From Deroplatys truncata (taxonomy: Eukaryota > Arthropoda > Insecta > Mantodea > Mantidae): DNA of 64,000 nt. Location of the stretch: positions 40,601,501 through 40,665,500 of the forward strand of contig CM060989.1 of the NCBI GenBank assembly GCA_030765065.1, written 5' to 3'. A model generated the notes under the pieces. It was not told where the DNA came from. It saw nothing but the letters and a program-made list of their open reading frames with translations, and searched no databases. The position numbers were made by a program, and so were the translations under genes. Positions 23,071 through 34,204 of the stretch are shown piece after piece. Positions within the stretch are counted from its first letter, which is position 1. Each line of letters opens with the position of its first letter.

Positions 23071-23876
23071 TTTCTTTACTATGTATAGTAAGTAGGGAAA
23101 TTATTGCATTCCACCCAATTTTACACTGAGATTTTACCGGAAATACATGTTTTGGGGGTACCTTAAATCCAAATAAAGCATTGTTTTGAAACATGTCTGT
23201 TTGTGTCTCGAAAACGAAAAGTTGGATAAATACCAAACTTGGTATTTGAGTTTACTATCTTCCATGGATGCGACACAAAGATTTTCAAGAAAATTTTCCC
23301 ACCCCAGACTACCCTTTACATGGAAGATTTTTAAAAAAATTTTGATTTTCTCAAAAACGGCAGTAACGATTTTGATTAAAACAACATATGTTTAAGATAT
23401 TTTTATGGAAAATGAAATGTATATCCTAAATTTCTAGTAATGTCCACAAAAGTCTCTTCATTCTGAATGACTTTCGCATAACTAGTAAACCGTAAGAGAT
23501 AGACAAAATTTTACTACACAAAAAATGTATATCACATTTAAACACACAATTTAAATTATATACTTTTTTGTGGAGAGAACCATTTCCGAGATGTTCCTTT
23601 TTTATTTGTTTGAATTTTTCAATACTTGTATTTTTTCAAGTGGGAATCCATTATTCGTTGTTTTTATGTCCTGGACTTGCAAAGAATGCTCCACATAGCA
23701 ACCATATCTTAAAAGATTTGGCTATCGCTTAAAGCCTACCATATTCCCCTTACACCTACAAGAAAATTACCAATGATTAACATCTCGTAGATTAATATGA
23801 AGTAGATGGAGAATAAGCGTTTATAAAAATAGTTTGTACAACAGTAGAGAAAGTTATGTGAGTGTAACTCACATTT
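23071..23876 (-). repeat. Family-1b repeat, full length with no CA tract
   Basis: It starts with CTTTCTTTACTATGTATAGT (B-end) and ends with a decayed reverse A-end (GAGAAAGTTATGTGAGTGTA, then ACTCACATTTC). The microsatellite is absent, with only a TGTCTGTTTGTGTC tract remaining, which shows that the (CA)n is dispensable. Confidence 0.85.
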
Positions 23877-24654
23877 CTTGTTATTGTCTGTGATTCACTT
23901 CCGTAGGTTAAAACTAGTATGACCATTACTTTATAGGATTATATATAGCATTTGTCTATTTTTGCTGTGGCCAGGCTACAGTTGTCCAGTTTTTTGTAAA
24001 CGAGCAGTAAGAATGCCGCATGAGCACATTGAGGGTACGCTCGCTAGTCCACGACATCGCCCAATACCATAAATATATCAAAGCCTTACTCAATACTGTT
24101 AACCATCACTATTTTTAGTACAAGTAAAGGCATTTATAATCTCTGTTATATTTACTTCATTAGCCACAAAATAAGGAATACAAAATACTTTTGACGAATT
24201 GTGTAAGACATCCGAGCTTCCAAAGCCAACTTTAATTTTAATTTACTTTTAGGTACATTTCTCAGTATGGATGGCATTACTGTCTGCATGTCTGGGGTTC
24301 TCTTCACATACTTTTCTTCTTGAAAGAGTGTGAGCTAATAAAAACGTTTCTTACGAAAGCTGTTTGTTTTGAAGCGATCTATCTAATTGTACCCTATTTG
24401 ACCCCTACTCCTATTTGAAATTTTGAAGTGAATACGACACTGACCCCACTTCCGGTTATTGCTGACGAAATCAATCTCGAGTGAAAGTTCAAATGTACTT
24501 TAGCTATAAATATTTTTGTCTTGAAAATTTTAATGCTGCATTTTCCTAAAAAAAATTTCTGCTACTGGTACTCTGGTTCACCGTGTATATTTTACACTCA
24601 GCATCCCATCCTGACTCATGGAACTTGCAATGTGTCTTGCAAAACTATAGTTTA
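23877..24654. other. Intergenic DNA, no gene seen
   Basis: No coding motif or shared repeat recognised. Confidence 0.5.
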
Positions 24655-24790
24655 TACATAAGGGTTCAAATCTCGTGAGCCGACCAATTTGACTGGGATT
24701 TTTTCGTCGTTTCCCTCAGTTGCCAAGGTAAATACAGGATTAGCTATTTAATACCACGAACCAAAGTTCCATCTTAAGCCTAAAACAATA
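24655..24790 (+). repeat. tRNA-derived SINE fragment
   Basis: GGGTTCAAATCTC at about 24661-24673 fits a Pol III box B. It is followed by TTTCGTCGTTTCCCTCAG, resembling the sequence that follows box B in the window's other SINEs. Box A and the 5' half of the head were not recognised. Confidence 0.5.
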
Positions 24791-24794
24791 GTAA

Positions 24795-25823
24795 AAATGT
24801 GATGTTACACTCACATAACTTTCTCTACTCTTGTACAAACTATTTTTACAAACGCTTATTCTCCATCTACTTCATGTTAATCGAGATGTTAATCTTACTG
24901 CTAATTTTATTGTAGATGCAAGGGGAATATGGTAGGCTTTAAGCGATAGTCAAGAGCTGGTTGCTATGTGGAGTATACCATTCTCTTTGCATTACCAGGA
25001 CAAAAAGAAGTGAATAACGAATTCTCATTTGAGAAAAAGTATAAGTATTGGAAAGTTTAAGGGAATAACAAGCAATATCTCGAAAATTATTCACTCAACA
25101 AAAAAAATGTATATGACATAAATTATGTATTTTAACGCGATCTACGTTTTTGGTGTACTAAAATTATCTCTTATGGTTTACCAGTTATGCAAAAGTCCTT
25201 CACAATGAAGAATACTTTTGGAGACATTCCCAGAAAATTCGAGATATACATTTCATTTGTCATGAAAATATCTTAAACATATGATATTTTAATTATAACT
25301 AATATGATTTTCCGGGCTGTTATGCCGTGGTCTGCTGAAGAAAGATTTCCCAGACGTTTCGTCCACCGCAGTTGTGGACGAAACGTCTGGGAAATCTTTC
25401 TTCAGCAGACCACGGCATAACAGCCCGGAAAATTATATTAGTTATAATTGTGACACCGGCCGTGAAAACCTACGTTCTTATATGATATTTTAATCAAAGT
25501 CGTTAGAGCCATTTTTGAGAAAATTAAAATTTTCGAAAAATGTTCCATGTAAAAGGTAATCGAGATGAGGGGATTTTCTTGAAAACCTTCGTGTCATCTC
25601 TGGAAGATATTGAACCTAAATACCAAGTTTGGTGTTTATCCGACTGTTCGTTTCTGAGTTATGCTGTTCACAGACACACAGACAGACACACACGGACATG
25701 TTTCCAATAATATTTTTTTTCGATTCAGGGGGCCTCAAAATATATATTTCCGGCGAAATCTCGGTATCGAATTTTTGGTTGGAATACAATACTTCCCCTA
25801 TTTACTATACGTAGTAGAGAAAG
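24795..25823 (+). repeat. Family-1b repeat carrying a palindromic insertion
   Basis: It runs from a slightly shortened A-end (TGTGATGTTACACTCACA, 24795) to GTAGTAGAGAAAG at 25823. At 25279-25494 it is interrupted by a 186-bp palindromic insertion with target duplication. Without that insertion the copy would be a normal full-length 1b element. Confidence 0.9.
25294..25479. mobile_element. Palindromic retroposon-like insertion with 15-bp target-site duplication
   Basis: The 15-bp repeat ATATGATATTTTAAT flanks the insertion at 25279-25293 and 25480-25494. Within it, 25291-25366 is the near-perfect reverse complement of 25374-25449 (76-bp arms with one mismatch, 7-bp loop). A unique 30-bp tail follows (GACACCGGCCGTGAAAACC). 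The long target duplication indicates target-primed or staggered-cut insertion. The unpaired tail probably marks the 3' end of the source element, whose identity I cannot name. The inverted duplication of the adjacent segment is the odd feature. Confidence 0.9.
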
Positions 25824-26836
25824 TAAAAATGTTGGTAATAGCGAATGCTCTGCCATTGATCCACAGATAATGAAAGCAGGCTGACTGGACGGCACACTTA
25901 TGCTATCTTTCCGGCACATGTGGAAGCAGGGATACAGTTGATATGCACTAAGGTCTGTGTGGACACGGTCGAAGCTGCCATCTGCCTCGCTGAACCAGAG
26001 GTACAGTTGCTATGCGCATGCCTCTATGGTTATGTGACGAAATAAGAAATGGTATGCTACAGGGATGAGACCTTGAAGGCTGACTGTCCGGCACACAGTG
26101 ATTCATGAGGTCCACAGACATCCATTTCCTAACAGATCAGCGGCGATATGACCGTGTAGTTAAAGCAAAGTAAAATAAATACGTCAGTATTTCCTACTTG
26201 GTTAAAATCGCGACAAAATTTGAAGGAGAGTCACCGAAAACTTAACGAGTTTTAAAATTATTTCCCAGACTATCCATACCACTAATTTTTACCAAAGCTG
26301 CAGCGTTATTTCTAACACAAAACGAGAGTATATGAAATTTAAGGCTATCTATAAATTTATGATCTGTTATCTTTAGATCGATAATTATTTGTTAGTGGCA
26401 GTTTTTTTTCACTGTTGATGTGATTCAGCCGTGTTTCGGATTTTATCTTTATTTTTACAGTTTATTTTTCGTATTTCTCTACGACATTTGACCCTATGAT
26501 TATTATTTTTCTTCTTCGTGCCATAATCTACGTTTCCCTTTCAAGTTTTACAAATTTTGTTTACGTCTTGAGTATAATGAATGCACTATAAGAGAAAATT
26601 GAAAGCGAAAGCGATGCCGGCTACCTTGAAGATAAAGTCCTACATAACTGGTTTCTAACGTTTGGAGAATGGAGAGCCAATTAACTGATCACCAATGATT
26701 GGAACATATGTTTTCCTAGGTACAAGCATTGATAGCTGACTGAACAAGGTACCTTGCACGAAAACTAGTCCCATGTTAAATGATAGGTCTCCTGAGACTA
26801 AGTTACGTGTGAAATAGTGGCTGAAGAAGGCAGTAC
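25824..26836. other. Intergenic DNA, no gene seen
   Basis: About 1 kb of low-repeat sequence. 25830-26160 has balanced composition but only short frames with no recognised motif. Confidence 0.5.
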
Positions 26837-27683
26837 TTCGTATAGTAAGTAGAGAAAATGTTGCATTGCACCCACAAATTCGATACAGAGATTTCACCGG
26901 AAATACATGTTTTGAGGCGCCCTAAATCCAAATAATGTATTTTTGGAAACATGCCCGCGTGTGTGTCTGTGTGTCTGTCTGTGAACAGCATAGCTCAAAA
27001 ACGAAAAGTCGGATAAATACCAAACGTGGTATTTGAGTTTAATATCTTCCAAGAATGCAACAAGGAGATTTTTAGAAAATCCCCACCCCTAGTACCCTTT
27101 ACATGGAACATTTTTCGAAAATTTTGATTTTCTAAAAAATGGCTAACGATTTTGATTAAAATACCATATATGAAAGATATTTATATGACAAAAAAAATGT
27201 ATATCTCGAATATTATGGAAATAGCCAAGGAAATCCTCTTCATTGGAAGAAATTTTGTATAATCTTGTAAACGTTAAGTGATAGACAAAAACGTTTCACA
27301 CAAAACACGTATATCTCTTTAAAACACACAATTTATTTAAAATAAGTTTTTTTATGTGACATTAGCCATTTCCGAGATATCCGTTACTAACGGTTTGAAC
27401 ACTTAACCATTCTTTTCAAGTCCTTTCGATTTGCAGTAGCTTCTCGCAAGAGAAAGAGTATGGAATTTTAAGGCCAGTATATAGCGTTTAGTTCTTAAAC
27501 ATTTGACTATCGCTGTTTCCTTTGTATCTAAACGAAATGCGCAATGCAGCTATTTCCGGAAATGTTTATGTCATAAAAATGAAGTATTAGAAGTTAATAT
27601 ACTTTCTTAAGAATAACTTGTATATCCACTAATAAGCTATAGAGGATAGAGAAAGTAATGTGAATATAACATACCGGATGTTT
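26837..27683 (-). repeat. Family-1a repeat, near full length
   Basis: It starts at a decayed B-end (GTATAGTAAGTAGAGAAAAT) and has TG-rich sequence at the microsatellite position (about 26958-26985). It ends with a reverse A-end near 27655-27683 (GAGAAAGTAATGTGAATATA). Confidence 0.85.
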
Positions 27684-27825
27684 TGTTATTGGTCGGAATT
27701 TTCATATACTAATTACTTTTTCAAGTAGAAGTTGGTTTTCGTTTCCCCCCCCCCTTTCTTTCTTCCTCATACAAAGCGCATGGGATTTTAGATCTTCTTA
27801 TACTTATAACAAAATTATAAATGTA

Positions 27826-28440
27826 CAGAGTGAGCCAAAAGACTCAGAACCGCCTGTTTTAAGTTACCCCGGAGGGGTATTTTATGAACAATATTAACGA
27901 CTGCGCGGTGTTTATCCACTGGACGTGTGGAAATATGATAAAAACATGATAACGTACTGCTGCTATAAACAAAGTCACGCTGTTGTGATTATGCTTTGCA
28001 GTGTGAAGTGCAGTTTTGAGTTGACGTGATGTAATATAGGTCAGTTATTACGAGTTATTTATTATTTTGTCCTATACTTAAGTAACAAAGTATATTATGG
28101 CTCAGCATATGTTTTCTACTGCACAGCGTGTACTTATTTATGATTCGTATGTGTTAACTCGGTCAGCTCGCCAAGTGAAAGTATGATTTGCAGAAAGATT
28201 TCCAGGTGTAAAAGTTTCAGGCCGTACAACAATCCATGAACTTCACAGTACGTTTCAGGCCACAGGAAGTGTTGAGGCTAAGAAATCTAAAAGACGGCGT
28301 TCGGTTCTTACCGAAGAAACCGACGACATCGGTCATCGTTTGGAAAATTCCCCCCAAAAATTCCATGATGGATAGTTTCCTAAACAGGTGCCAAAAATGT
28401 ATGGACAACGACGGTGGCCAGTGTCAGCATTTCCTTTTCA
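27826..28440 (+). pseudogene. Internally deleted DNA transposon with a fused transposase N- and C-terminus
   Basis: The left end CAGAGTGAGCCAAAAGACTC follows a TA dinucleotide (27824-27825). From 28098 a frame reads MAQHMFSTAQRVLIYDSYV, then RFPGVKVSGRTTIHELH and FQATGSVEAKKSKRRR. This is the helix-turn-helix N-terminus typical of an insect Tc1/mariner-superfamily transposase (DUF4817-like), with one in-frame TGA near 28171. Near 28367 the catalytic core is missing and the sequence jumps to FLNRCQKCMDNDGGQCQHFL, the C-terminal signature of such transposases. The right terminal repeat was not found. The element is non-functional. Confidence 0.75.
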
Positions 28441-28594
28441 TAAAGTTGGTAAGTAAAGCCTTTAAAAGTAGTTTTAAAAATGTTGTATGCTTTCATCCGC
28501 GCCTTTCTATGATAGCAGCAGACGGCAACCAGCGCCGAGGACGCGGACAGGAAAAACACCGCGCAGTCTGTATAATGGAAGTTTATCTCGTTAA
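28441..28594. other. Transposon flank, nothing recognised
   Basis: Sequence between the transposase tail and a family-1 fragment. The expected right terminal inverted repeat of the upstream transposon was sought and not seen. Confidence 0.4.
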
Positions 28595-28685
28595 CGAGAA
28601 GTAGAAAAAGGAATAAGCTTTTGCGAAAATAGTTTGTAGAAGAGCGAGTAGAGATACTCATGTGAAAGATATATCAGATTTTATA
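28595..28685 (-). repeat. Family-1 A-end fragment
   Basis: A reverse A-end of about 90 bp including ATAGTTTGTAGAAGAGCGAG and GATATATCAGATTTT. The rest of the copy is missing. Confidence 0.7.
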
Positions 28686-29458
28686 AGGTAAGAAAATTAA
28701 CATGCAGTAATAATGGAGAGCTCCTCCTCTCTCGAGTTAGTGGACATCTGACGGTGGTAGCGATTACTACATTTGACGCGCTTATTTCTCACCTTTTGGT
28801 CCCGTACATTGTTACGCAAATAATTGGCTGGCATCACAGATTGTTATCGCTCCTGTCACGCTATTGTTTATGCTACGTCACACTTGTGGTGTAGTACAAA
28901 TCCGAGAAGCGGAACCTGCCTAAAATTTTTCTTCGACCAGGGTCTACAACCTTCCTCACCTGAGCATACGAAAAAAATAAAACAATAACGCGAACCGTAA
29001 TTTAGGTACAGATGCATTATGACATCAATGCTAATTAAATTTCTGTCTCTAATCTTTGTTACACATCTGTATGTATTATTTGTTCTACGACTCAAGAGAC
29101 AAGAGTTACGGGACAACGTGGAACCCTCTCGTGTTTTTGTTTTTCATTGTTCAGAATTAGACGTTATGCTAACGAGGTTATTCTCTATGCTTAGGTTGTT
29201 CATCTCATTTACTTCCCGGCTTGAACAGCTATGACTACGAAAGATTGCCGACAAGCATAATATATCAACTGTGAATCTCTCAGGAAATTAAATGTAGGCA
29301 ACACTTGGGTGAAAATTAACTACGTAGTTACAGATAATATTGCTCATTCTGAGCTGTTTATTTCTCTAAAGCTTTCTAAAATATATTTCATTACTTTCTT
29401 GTACAGAAATTTCAATTTTATGGTTTCAATAATAATATTTTAAATTTTATTACATCAT
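28686..29458. other. Intergenic DNA, no gene seen
   Basis: No repeat or coding motif recognised, apart from the approach to the LINE at its right edge. Confidence 0.45.
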
Positions 29459-30835
29459 TTCGTTAAATGCAATCAATCCACTTTTGTAAATAGTCCACTC
29501 GAAAACGAAATTAGTGAAACATGGTGTCCCACAGGGGTCTGTCCTTGGGCCTCTGTTTAGTTTTACTTTCTCTACCACGTATACATAATAGGTAGAGAAG
29601 GTATTACATTCTACCCAAAAATTCGATACTGAGATTTCACCAGAAATACTTGTTTTGAGGCCCCCTGAATCCAAATAAAGCAATTTTGGAATTATGCCCG
29701 TGTGTGTGTGTCTGTCTTCAGCATAACTCAAAACAGCCGAGAAGTCAGATAAGTATCAAACTTGGTATTTAAGTTCAGTGTCTTCTATGGAAGATTTTAA
29801 AGAAAATCCCCACCCCACTACCTTTTACATAGAACATTTTTCGAACATTTTTATTTAAAAAAAATGGTTAACAATTTTGATTAAAATGACGTACATTAAA
29901 ATATTTACATGACAAATAAAATGCATATTTTGAATTTTCTGGGAATAGCCTTTGAAGTCCTCTTCCTTAGGAAGGAATTTTGTATAATTTTGTAAACGTT
30001 AAGCGATAGATAAAACGTACTGCACAAAAAATGCAGTACTGTTTAAAACACACGATTTATTTCAAATAAATATGAAATCACTTCTGAGATAGCCGTTATT
30101 AATGGTTAGAATTGCTCGTTTCTTGGTCATTCTTTATAGTCCTTTCAATATTCACTTATTTCTCTCGATTGCATGGAAACCGTAGGGAACTTTAAGGCCG
30201 GTATATAGCGTCCAGTTCTTAAACATTTGACTCGCTGTCTCTTTGTATCTGAAAGGAAATGTAATGTAGCTATTTTTACAAAGGTTTATTTGGATTAAAG
30301 TGTAGTAGTTGTACGAATAAGGTTGAGTAAGAATAGTTTGTACACTCACTAGTAAGCGAAAGAGGGTAGATAAATTTTAATTTACTCCAAGGGAGTTTTA
30401 TTTTTTACATCAATGATCTTCCGTTTGAACGTCTTGAAATGTTTTTATTTGCATGATCTTGCTATTACTGCTGCACTGTTAGTGAGATTTTAGATATAAA
30501 ACCTTAGTAATTTATCAAATAAAATTATAAAATGGTGTGAAGTAAATATTTTGGTTATTAATAAAAGATAAAACAATATATTTAACTTTTAATCTTAGCC
30601 ATTCTAGCGTTGATCAACAATTTAAATTTCTGGACATTCATCTTTAAGGTAACTTACTATGGGAACATCGTATTAATTATATTTCATATTTTCCTTAAGA
30701 ATTTTAAAGCAGTACCTTCCGCTGGAATCCTTATTAAATAGTACTTAGTGATCTTGTATATCATACTATTTTGTAGGGCAAACACTCCTCTACAAATAAA
30801 GCACTGATTCTTAAAAAGGGGCTAATATAGGTTAT
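29459..30835 (+). pseudogene. LINE reverse transcriptase pseudogene (jockey-like), split by a family-1a repeat
   Basis: The left piece encodes KCNQSTFVNSPLENEIS and, after a frameshift, VKHGVPQGSVLGPLF at about 29515-29558, the conserved motif before the catalytic region. A family-1a copy (29565-30374) intervenes. The right piece then encodes FFYINDLPFERLEMFLFA near 30388-30450 (the position of the FADD box, broken here), then KTIYLTFNLSHSS and FKFLDIHL near 30570-30645. It ends with a YHTIL-stop-GKHSSTNKALILKK stretch near 30760-30820, corresponding to the YGIILWG-type motif with TGG changed to TAG. Motif order and spacing identify a non-LTR reverse transcriptase palm and thumb. Stops and frameshifts show it is dead. 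Confidence 0.88.
29565..30374 (-). repeat. Family-1a repeat inserted in a LINE reverse transcriptase
   Basis: The left end is ACTTTCTCTACCACGTATAC directly after a TTTT run. The right end is AGAGGGTAGATAAA directly before TTTT, so the two ends are inverted versions of ACTTTCTCTACC (here TTTATCTACC on the right). The outer 22-bp A-end extension seen in other copies is absent. This is the best evidence that the ACTTTCTCTACC motif itself can be the terminus. Confidence 0.85.
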
Positions 30836-30837
30836 AG

Positions 30838-31045
30838 GTTGTTCAACAGAAGGGGACACCTCGGCACCGCGAGATCTATTGTGCCTACCAGTCCTCTAGA
30901 AGAAAGGGATGGAACCACACAGGAGGCTACAGGTGGTAGGCAGACAGGCCACAGAGACGCGCGGAAGTCCCTAATATTTCCAAGCTCCGTGAGAGGGGGT
31001 GAACACACCGGAGCCACGACGTACATACATCCTAACAGGTGCATC
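30838..31045 (-). repeat. GC-rich SINE fragment (3' half)
   Basis: It matches the tail region of the long copy at 36421-37290: shared blocks include CACAGGAGGCTACAG, GAAGTCCCTAATATTTCCAA (AGTCCCTAACATTCCCAA there) and GAGAGGGGGTGA. The tRNA-like head is missing, as expected for a 5'-truncated retroposon. It sits at the end of the LINE remnant. Confidence 0.7.
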
Positions 31046-31078
31046 ACTACATGACCATGTATTTAAGGTGAAAACGTT

Positions 31079-32218
31079 GTAACGTGTTACATTCACATGA
31101 CTTTCTTTACCCTCTATCGCTTATTAATGGGTATACAAACGATACTTACTAAAGCTTGTTTTTCTACCTACTTCATTTTAATCTAAATTAACCTTTGCAG
31201 AAATAACTACATTACAGATTTTGTTATAGATACAAAGGGAACAGCGATAGTTAAATGTTTAAGAACTGGACGTTATATGCTGCCTTAAAATTGCATACAG
31301 AAACAACTCAGTGTTGATTTTAAAGAATGACCAAGTAATGAACAATTTAAACCATTTTAACGGATACTTCGGAAATTGCTTATGGAACAACAAAAGTTAT
31401 TTAAAATAAATTGTGTGTTTTAAAGAGATCTACATTTCTTGAGTAGTAGTTACATAATATTATATAACATTCCTTCCAAATGAAGAGGATTTCAAAGGCT
31501 TTTCCCAGAAAATTCAAGATAGACATTTTATTTTTCATGCAAATATCTTTAATATATGGTTTTTTAATCAAAATCGTTAGTCATGTTTTAGAAAATAAAG
31601 AATTTCGAAAGATGTTCCATGTAAAGGTAGTTTGGTGTGGGTCATTTTCTTGAAAATCTTCGAGTCGCAACTATAGAAGGTAGTGAACATAAATACCAAG
31701 TTTTCCCCAGCGACCGACCACTCTGACCCATGGATTTTTAGGGATTTTTCCCGGGTCGTCAATCGAATGCTGGAGTGGCTTCATTCATTCTGTTGTTCTC
31801 TTTGAGGGTCGAAAGTGTCGGCGATGGTGTTTCGGTGCAGCGTGCCTCTCTCCGTCCCTCGAATTTCGGCTGGCTGCAGGGGTATCCAACCCTCTTGAGA
31901 GGCATTGGATACCCTCTGTGTGGGGTGGGATTCCCGGACTGCCTGTCCGTCTGCCGGGGTGTGTATCTGGAAACTTAGGGAAACTGTAATTGTTGTGCCG
32001 TCACTGCTGGTTCTGCCGCCCGGTGTCCCCTCTAGTCTGATCCTTCCTCCTGAGGACGATGGAGGTGCAGAGTCCCTTCCGAAGTCAATTCAATCCAAAT
32101 ACAAAGTTTGGTGTTTATCCGACTTTTCGCCTCAAAACATATATTTCCGGGTAATCTTGGCATCTAATTTTTGGGTGGAATGCAATACCTTCTCCGCCTA
32201 CTATGGCAGAGAAAGTAA
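31079..32218 (+). repeat. Family-1a repeat carrying a SINE insertion
   Basis: It runs from a forward A-end (GTGTTACATTCACATGACTT) to TATGGCAGAGAAAGTAAAAA. A 393-bp SINE at 31704-32096 interrupts it inside the conserved 'aaataccaagttt' block, which is duplicated on both sides. The CA tract and flanking ~50 bp have been lost. Confidence 0.85.
31704..32096 (+). mobile_element. GC-rich SINE with a target-site duplication
   Basis: It is flanked by AAATACCAAGTTT (31691-31703) and AAATACAAAGTTT (32097-32109), a 13-bp duplication of host repeat sequence with one mismatch. It begins near CCACTCTGACCCATGG, the segment downstream of the tRNA-like head in the copies at 36421-37290 and 55862-56450, so it is 5'-truncated. 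It shares GAAAGTGTCGGCGATGGTGT and further blocks with 63080-63440. No protein is encoded; the frames crossing it are incidental. Confidence 0.85.
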
Positions 32219-32977
32219 AAATTAATTATCAAAGCCTTCTAAATCCAACCAGAAGAACATTAGAAAGAAGAAGCCAAACAGAACCGCGAAAGGCGACCAC
32301 GAAAGAGAATAGGGCTCAGTGAAAAGCTGAAGGAAAACTTTTGAGTAGTCAGTAACTGCATAAGAAATAAACGACGTCTAGAAAAAAGAAATGTAAAGTT
32401 TAGCAACTTATTTGTGCGATTATGCGAGCATATAATAAGCAACAACACGTTATAGTTCCTGAGATGGAAAGAAAATCTTATCAGTGCATAGCAAATCTCG
32501 CTACTGTAAATGAGTAGTGGTTTTACTTCCTGGATTAGGGAGAAGGGGAATAATGAGGTAAGCACAAACACGACAACAAAGGAGAGAAAAGAAGGCAGCA
32601 TGAAAATATGCGCGATTTATGTTTCCTGGGTGGTCACAAATTTCGTGTAAAGGATGGATGTCTTGTGTCCACACGATAAACATCAACTTACAACACCAAG
32701 TAACATGTTGTTCTTGCAGGGTCAATGCATGCAGTGTTTTTGGGCAAGTACTTACTACAATTGAGACTCCTGTTGAAAACAGATGTTATATCTTTATTAT
32801 TTATTGCGGTCAGAAATTCAGAACTTAACGAGGATTATGATAGGTAAAGCTTTTATGCAGCCCTAGCATAATAAACAGCTTGGTACTGTGTACAATATCC
32901 TGCATAATTGTCTCATTATGGCACCCATGTCAATAAAAGCAATAACGTTATGCCGTATTCCAAGTTGCCGTGGCTTT
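32219..32977. other. Intergenic DNA, no gene seen
   Basis: No recognised repeat or coding segment. Short frames on both strands (about 65-115 codons near 32260-32828) lack motifs. Confidence 0.5.
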
Positions 32978-32979
32978 TA

Positions 32980-34204
32980 CGAGGGCAGATCGAAAAGTAA
33001 CGCAAAATAATTTTTTTACAAAAAAGTTTAATAGTTAATACAACATAACTCACAAATGAAATTATACCTTTTACCTACTTTTCGACGTAGTCACCAAGTT
33101 TCTCAACACATTTCTCCCATCGTGATACCAGTTTCAATATGCCCTGTTCCTAGAAGTCCGTTGGAGTATAGCCATCTGCGGACAGCTGATTTCACTTTCG
33201 CATCTGTCGCAAAGTGTCGGCCGGCCAAGAATTTCTTCATGGGACCCAACAGATGAAAGTCCGACGGTGCAAGGTCCGGACTGTACGGTGGATGCTGGAG
33301 CAGCTCCCAATCAAATTTGGTGATTTACAGACGAACAGCAGCAGCAACATTGGGGGCGAGCATTGTCACGAAGGGCACGACTCAACTTCACCAAAGTTTC
33401 CATGTAGGCTACAGCATTCACAGTGGCCCGTGTTCAGCAAAGTCCACCAATACAACACCATGCATATCCCAGAACACCGACACAAGCACTTTCTGGCAGA
33501 CTGAGTCACTTTGAATTTTTTCTTCACTGGGGAACCAGCATGTTTCCAGGCCATACTTGCGTGCTTGGTTTCGGGCGTGAAGCGGTATGCCCACGACTCA
33601 TCACCAGTGACGATTCCTTTCAGAAAATCATACCCTTCTGCGGTGTACCGCGTTAGGTGATCCAAGCCCTTGTGGTTGTCTGTCAAGTTCTTAGGCAACC
33701 AGCGAGCACTAACTTTACGAAATTTAAACGTGTCATGAACAATATCGTACACTGCACCATAAGAAATGTTGAACTGTTGCAATAAGGTTCGCAGTTGCAC
33801 ACGCCGGTCTGACATTCTGCAGGGGTTGCAGCTGTTACTGGCCTCCCGGAGCGTGGCGAATAACTAAGGTTCACACGGCCCTCTAGGAAGAATGCGCACC
33901 ATTTGGAGACATTGCTAGAGTCCATACAATCATCTCCATACACACTATCCGTGAATATCACTCGGTTTATGTCCTTTGGCCCACAAATATAACCACATCT
34001 CTCTGCTCTTCACACGTGGACGACAGTAACATGCGCGCCATCTTTGTTACGCAGTTTACGCTCCTCTCGCTAGAGCTGCTCATAAAACAAAACATATCCT
34101 CTGTAGTGAATACTTTAAACTATATCTGTGTGAAATTGCAACATTCCAGCTCTAATACCAAGGAAGAAAAAAATTATTGTGCGTTACTTTTCGATCCGCC
34201 CTCA
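32980..34204 (-). mobile_element. mariner element, copy 2 (complete ends, dead transposase)
   Basis: A TA duplication (32978-32979 and 34205-34206) flanks inverted ends that match over more than 30 bp (CGAGGGCAGATCGAAAAGTA on the left; TGAGGGCGGATCGAAAAGTA read inward from the right). The transposase lies on the minus strand with frameshifts. It shows EGRVNLSYSPRSGRPVT near 33865, then FRKVSARWLPKNLTDNHKG near 33720-33665. GDESWAYRFTPETK near 33610-33570 has the first catalytic aspartate. GMHGVVLV-type and RDNARP blocks follow, and PSDFHLLGPMKKFLAGRHF near 33270-33215 has the third. The total length of 1225 bp fits mariner. The ends differ from those of copies 1 and 3, so this is a second mariner lineage. 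Confidence 0.93.

Noticed and set aside
25294..25479. Hammerhead-type ribozyme in the palindrome, as found in some Penelope-like ends
   Set aside because: The conserved CTGATGA and matching GAAA core positions are absent; CTGCTGAAGA is not equivalent.
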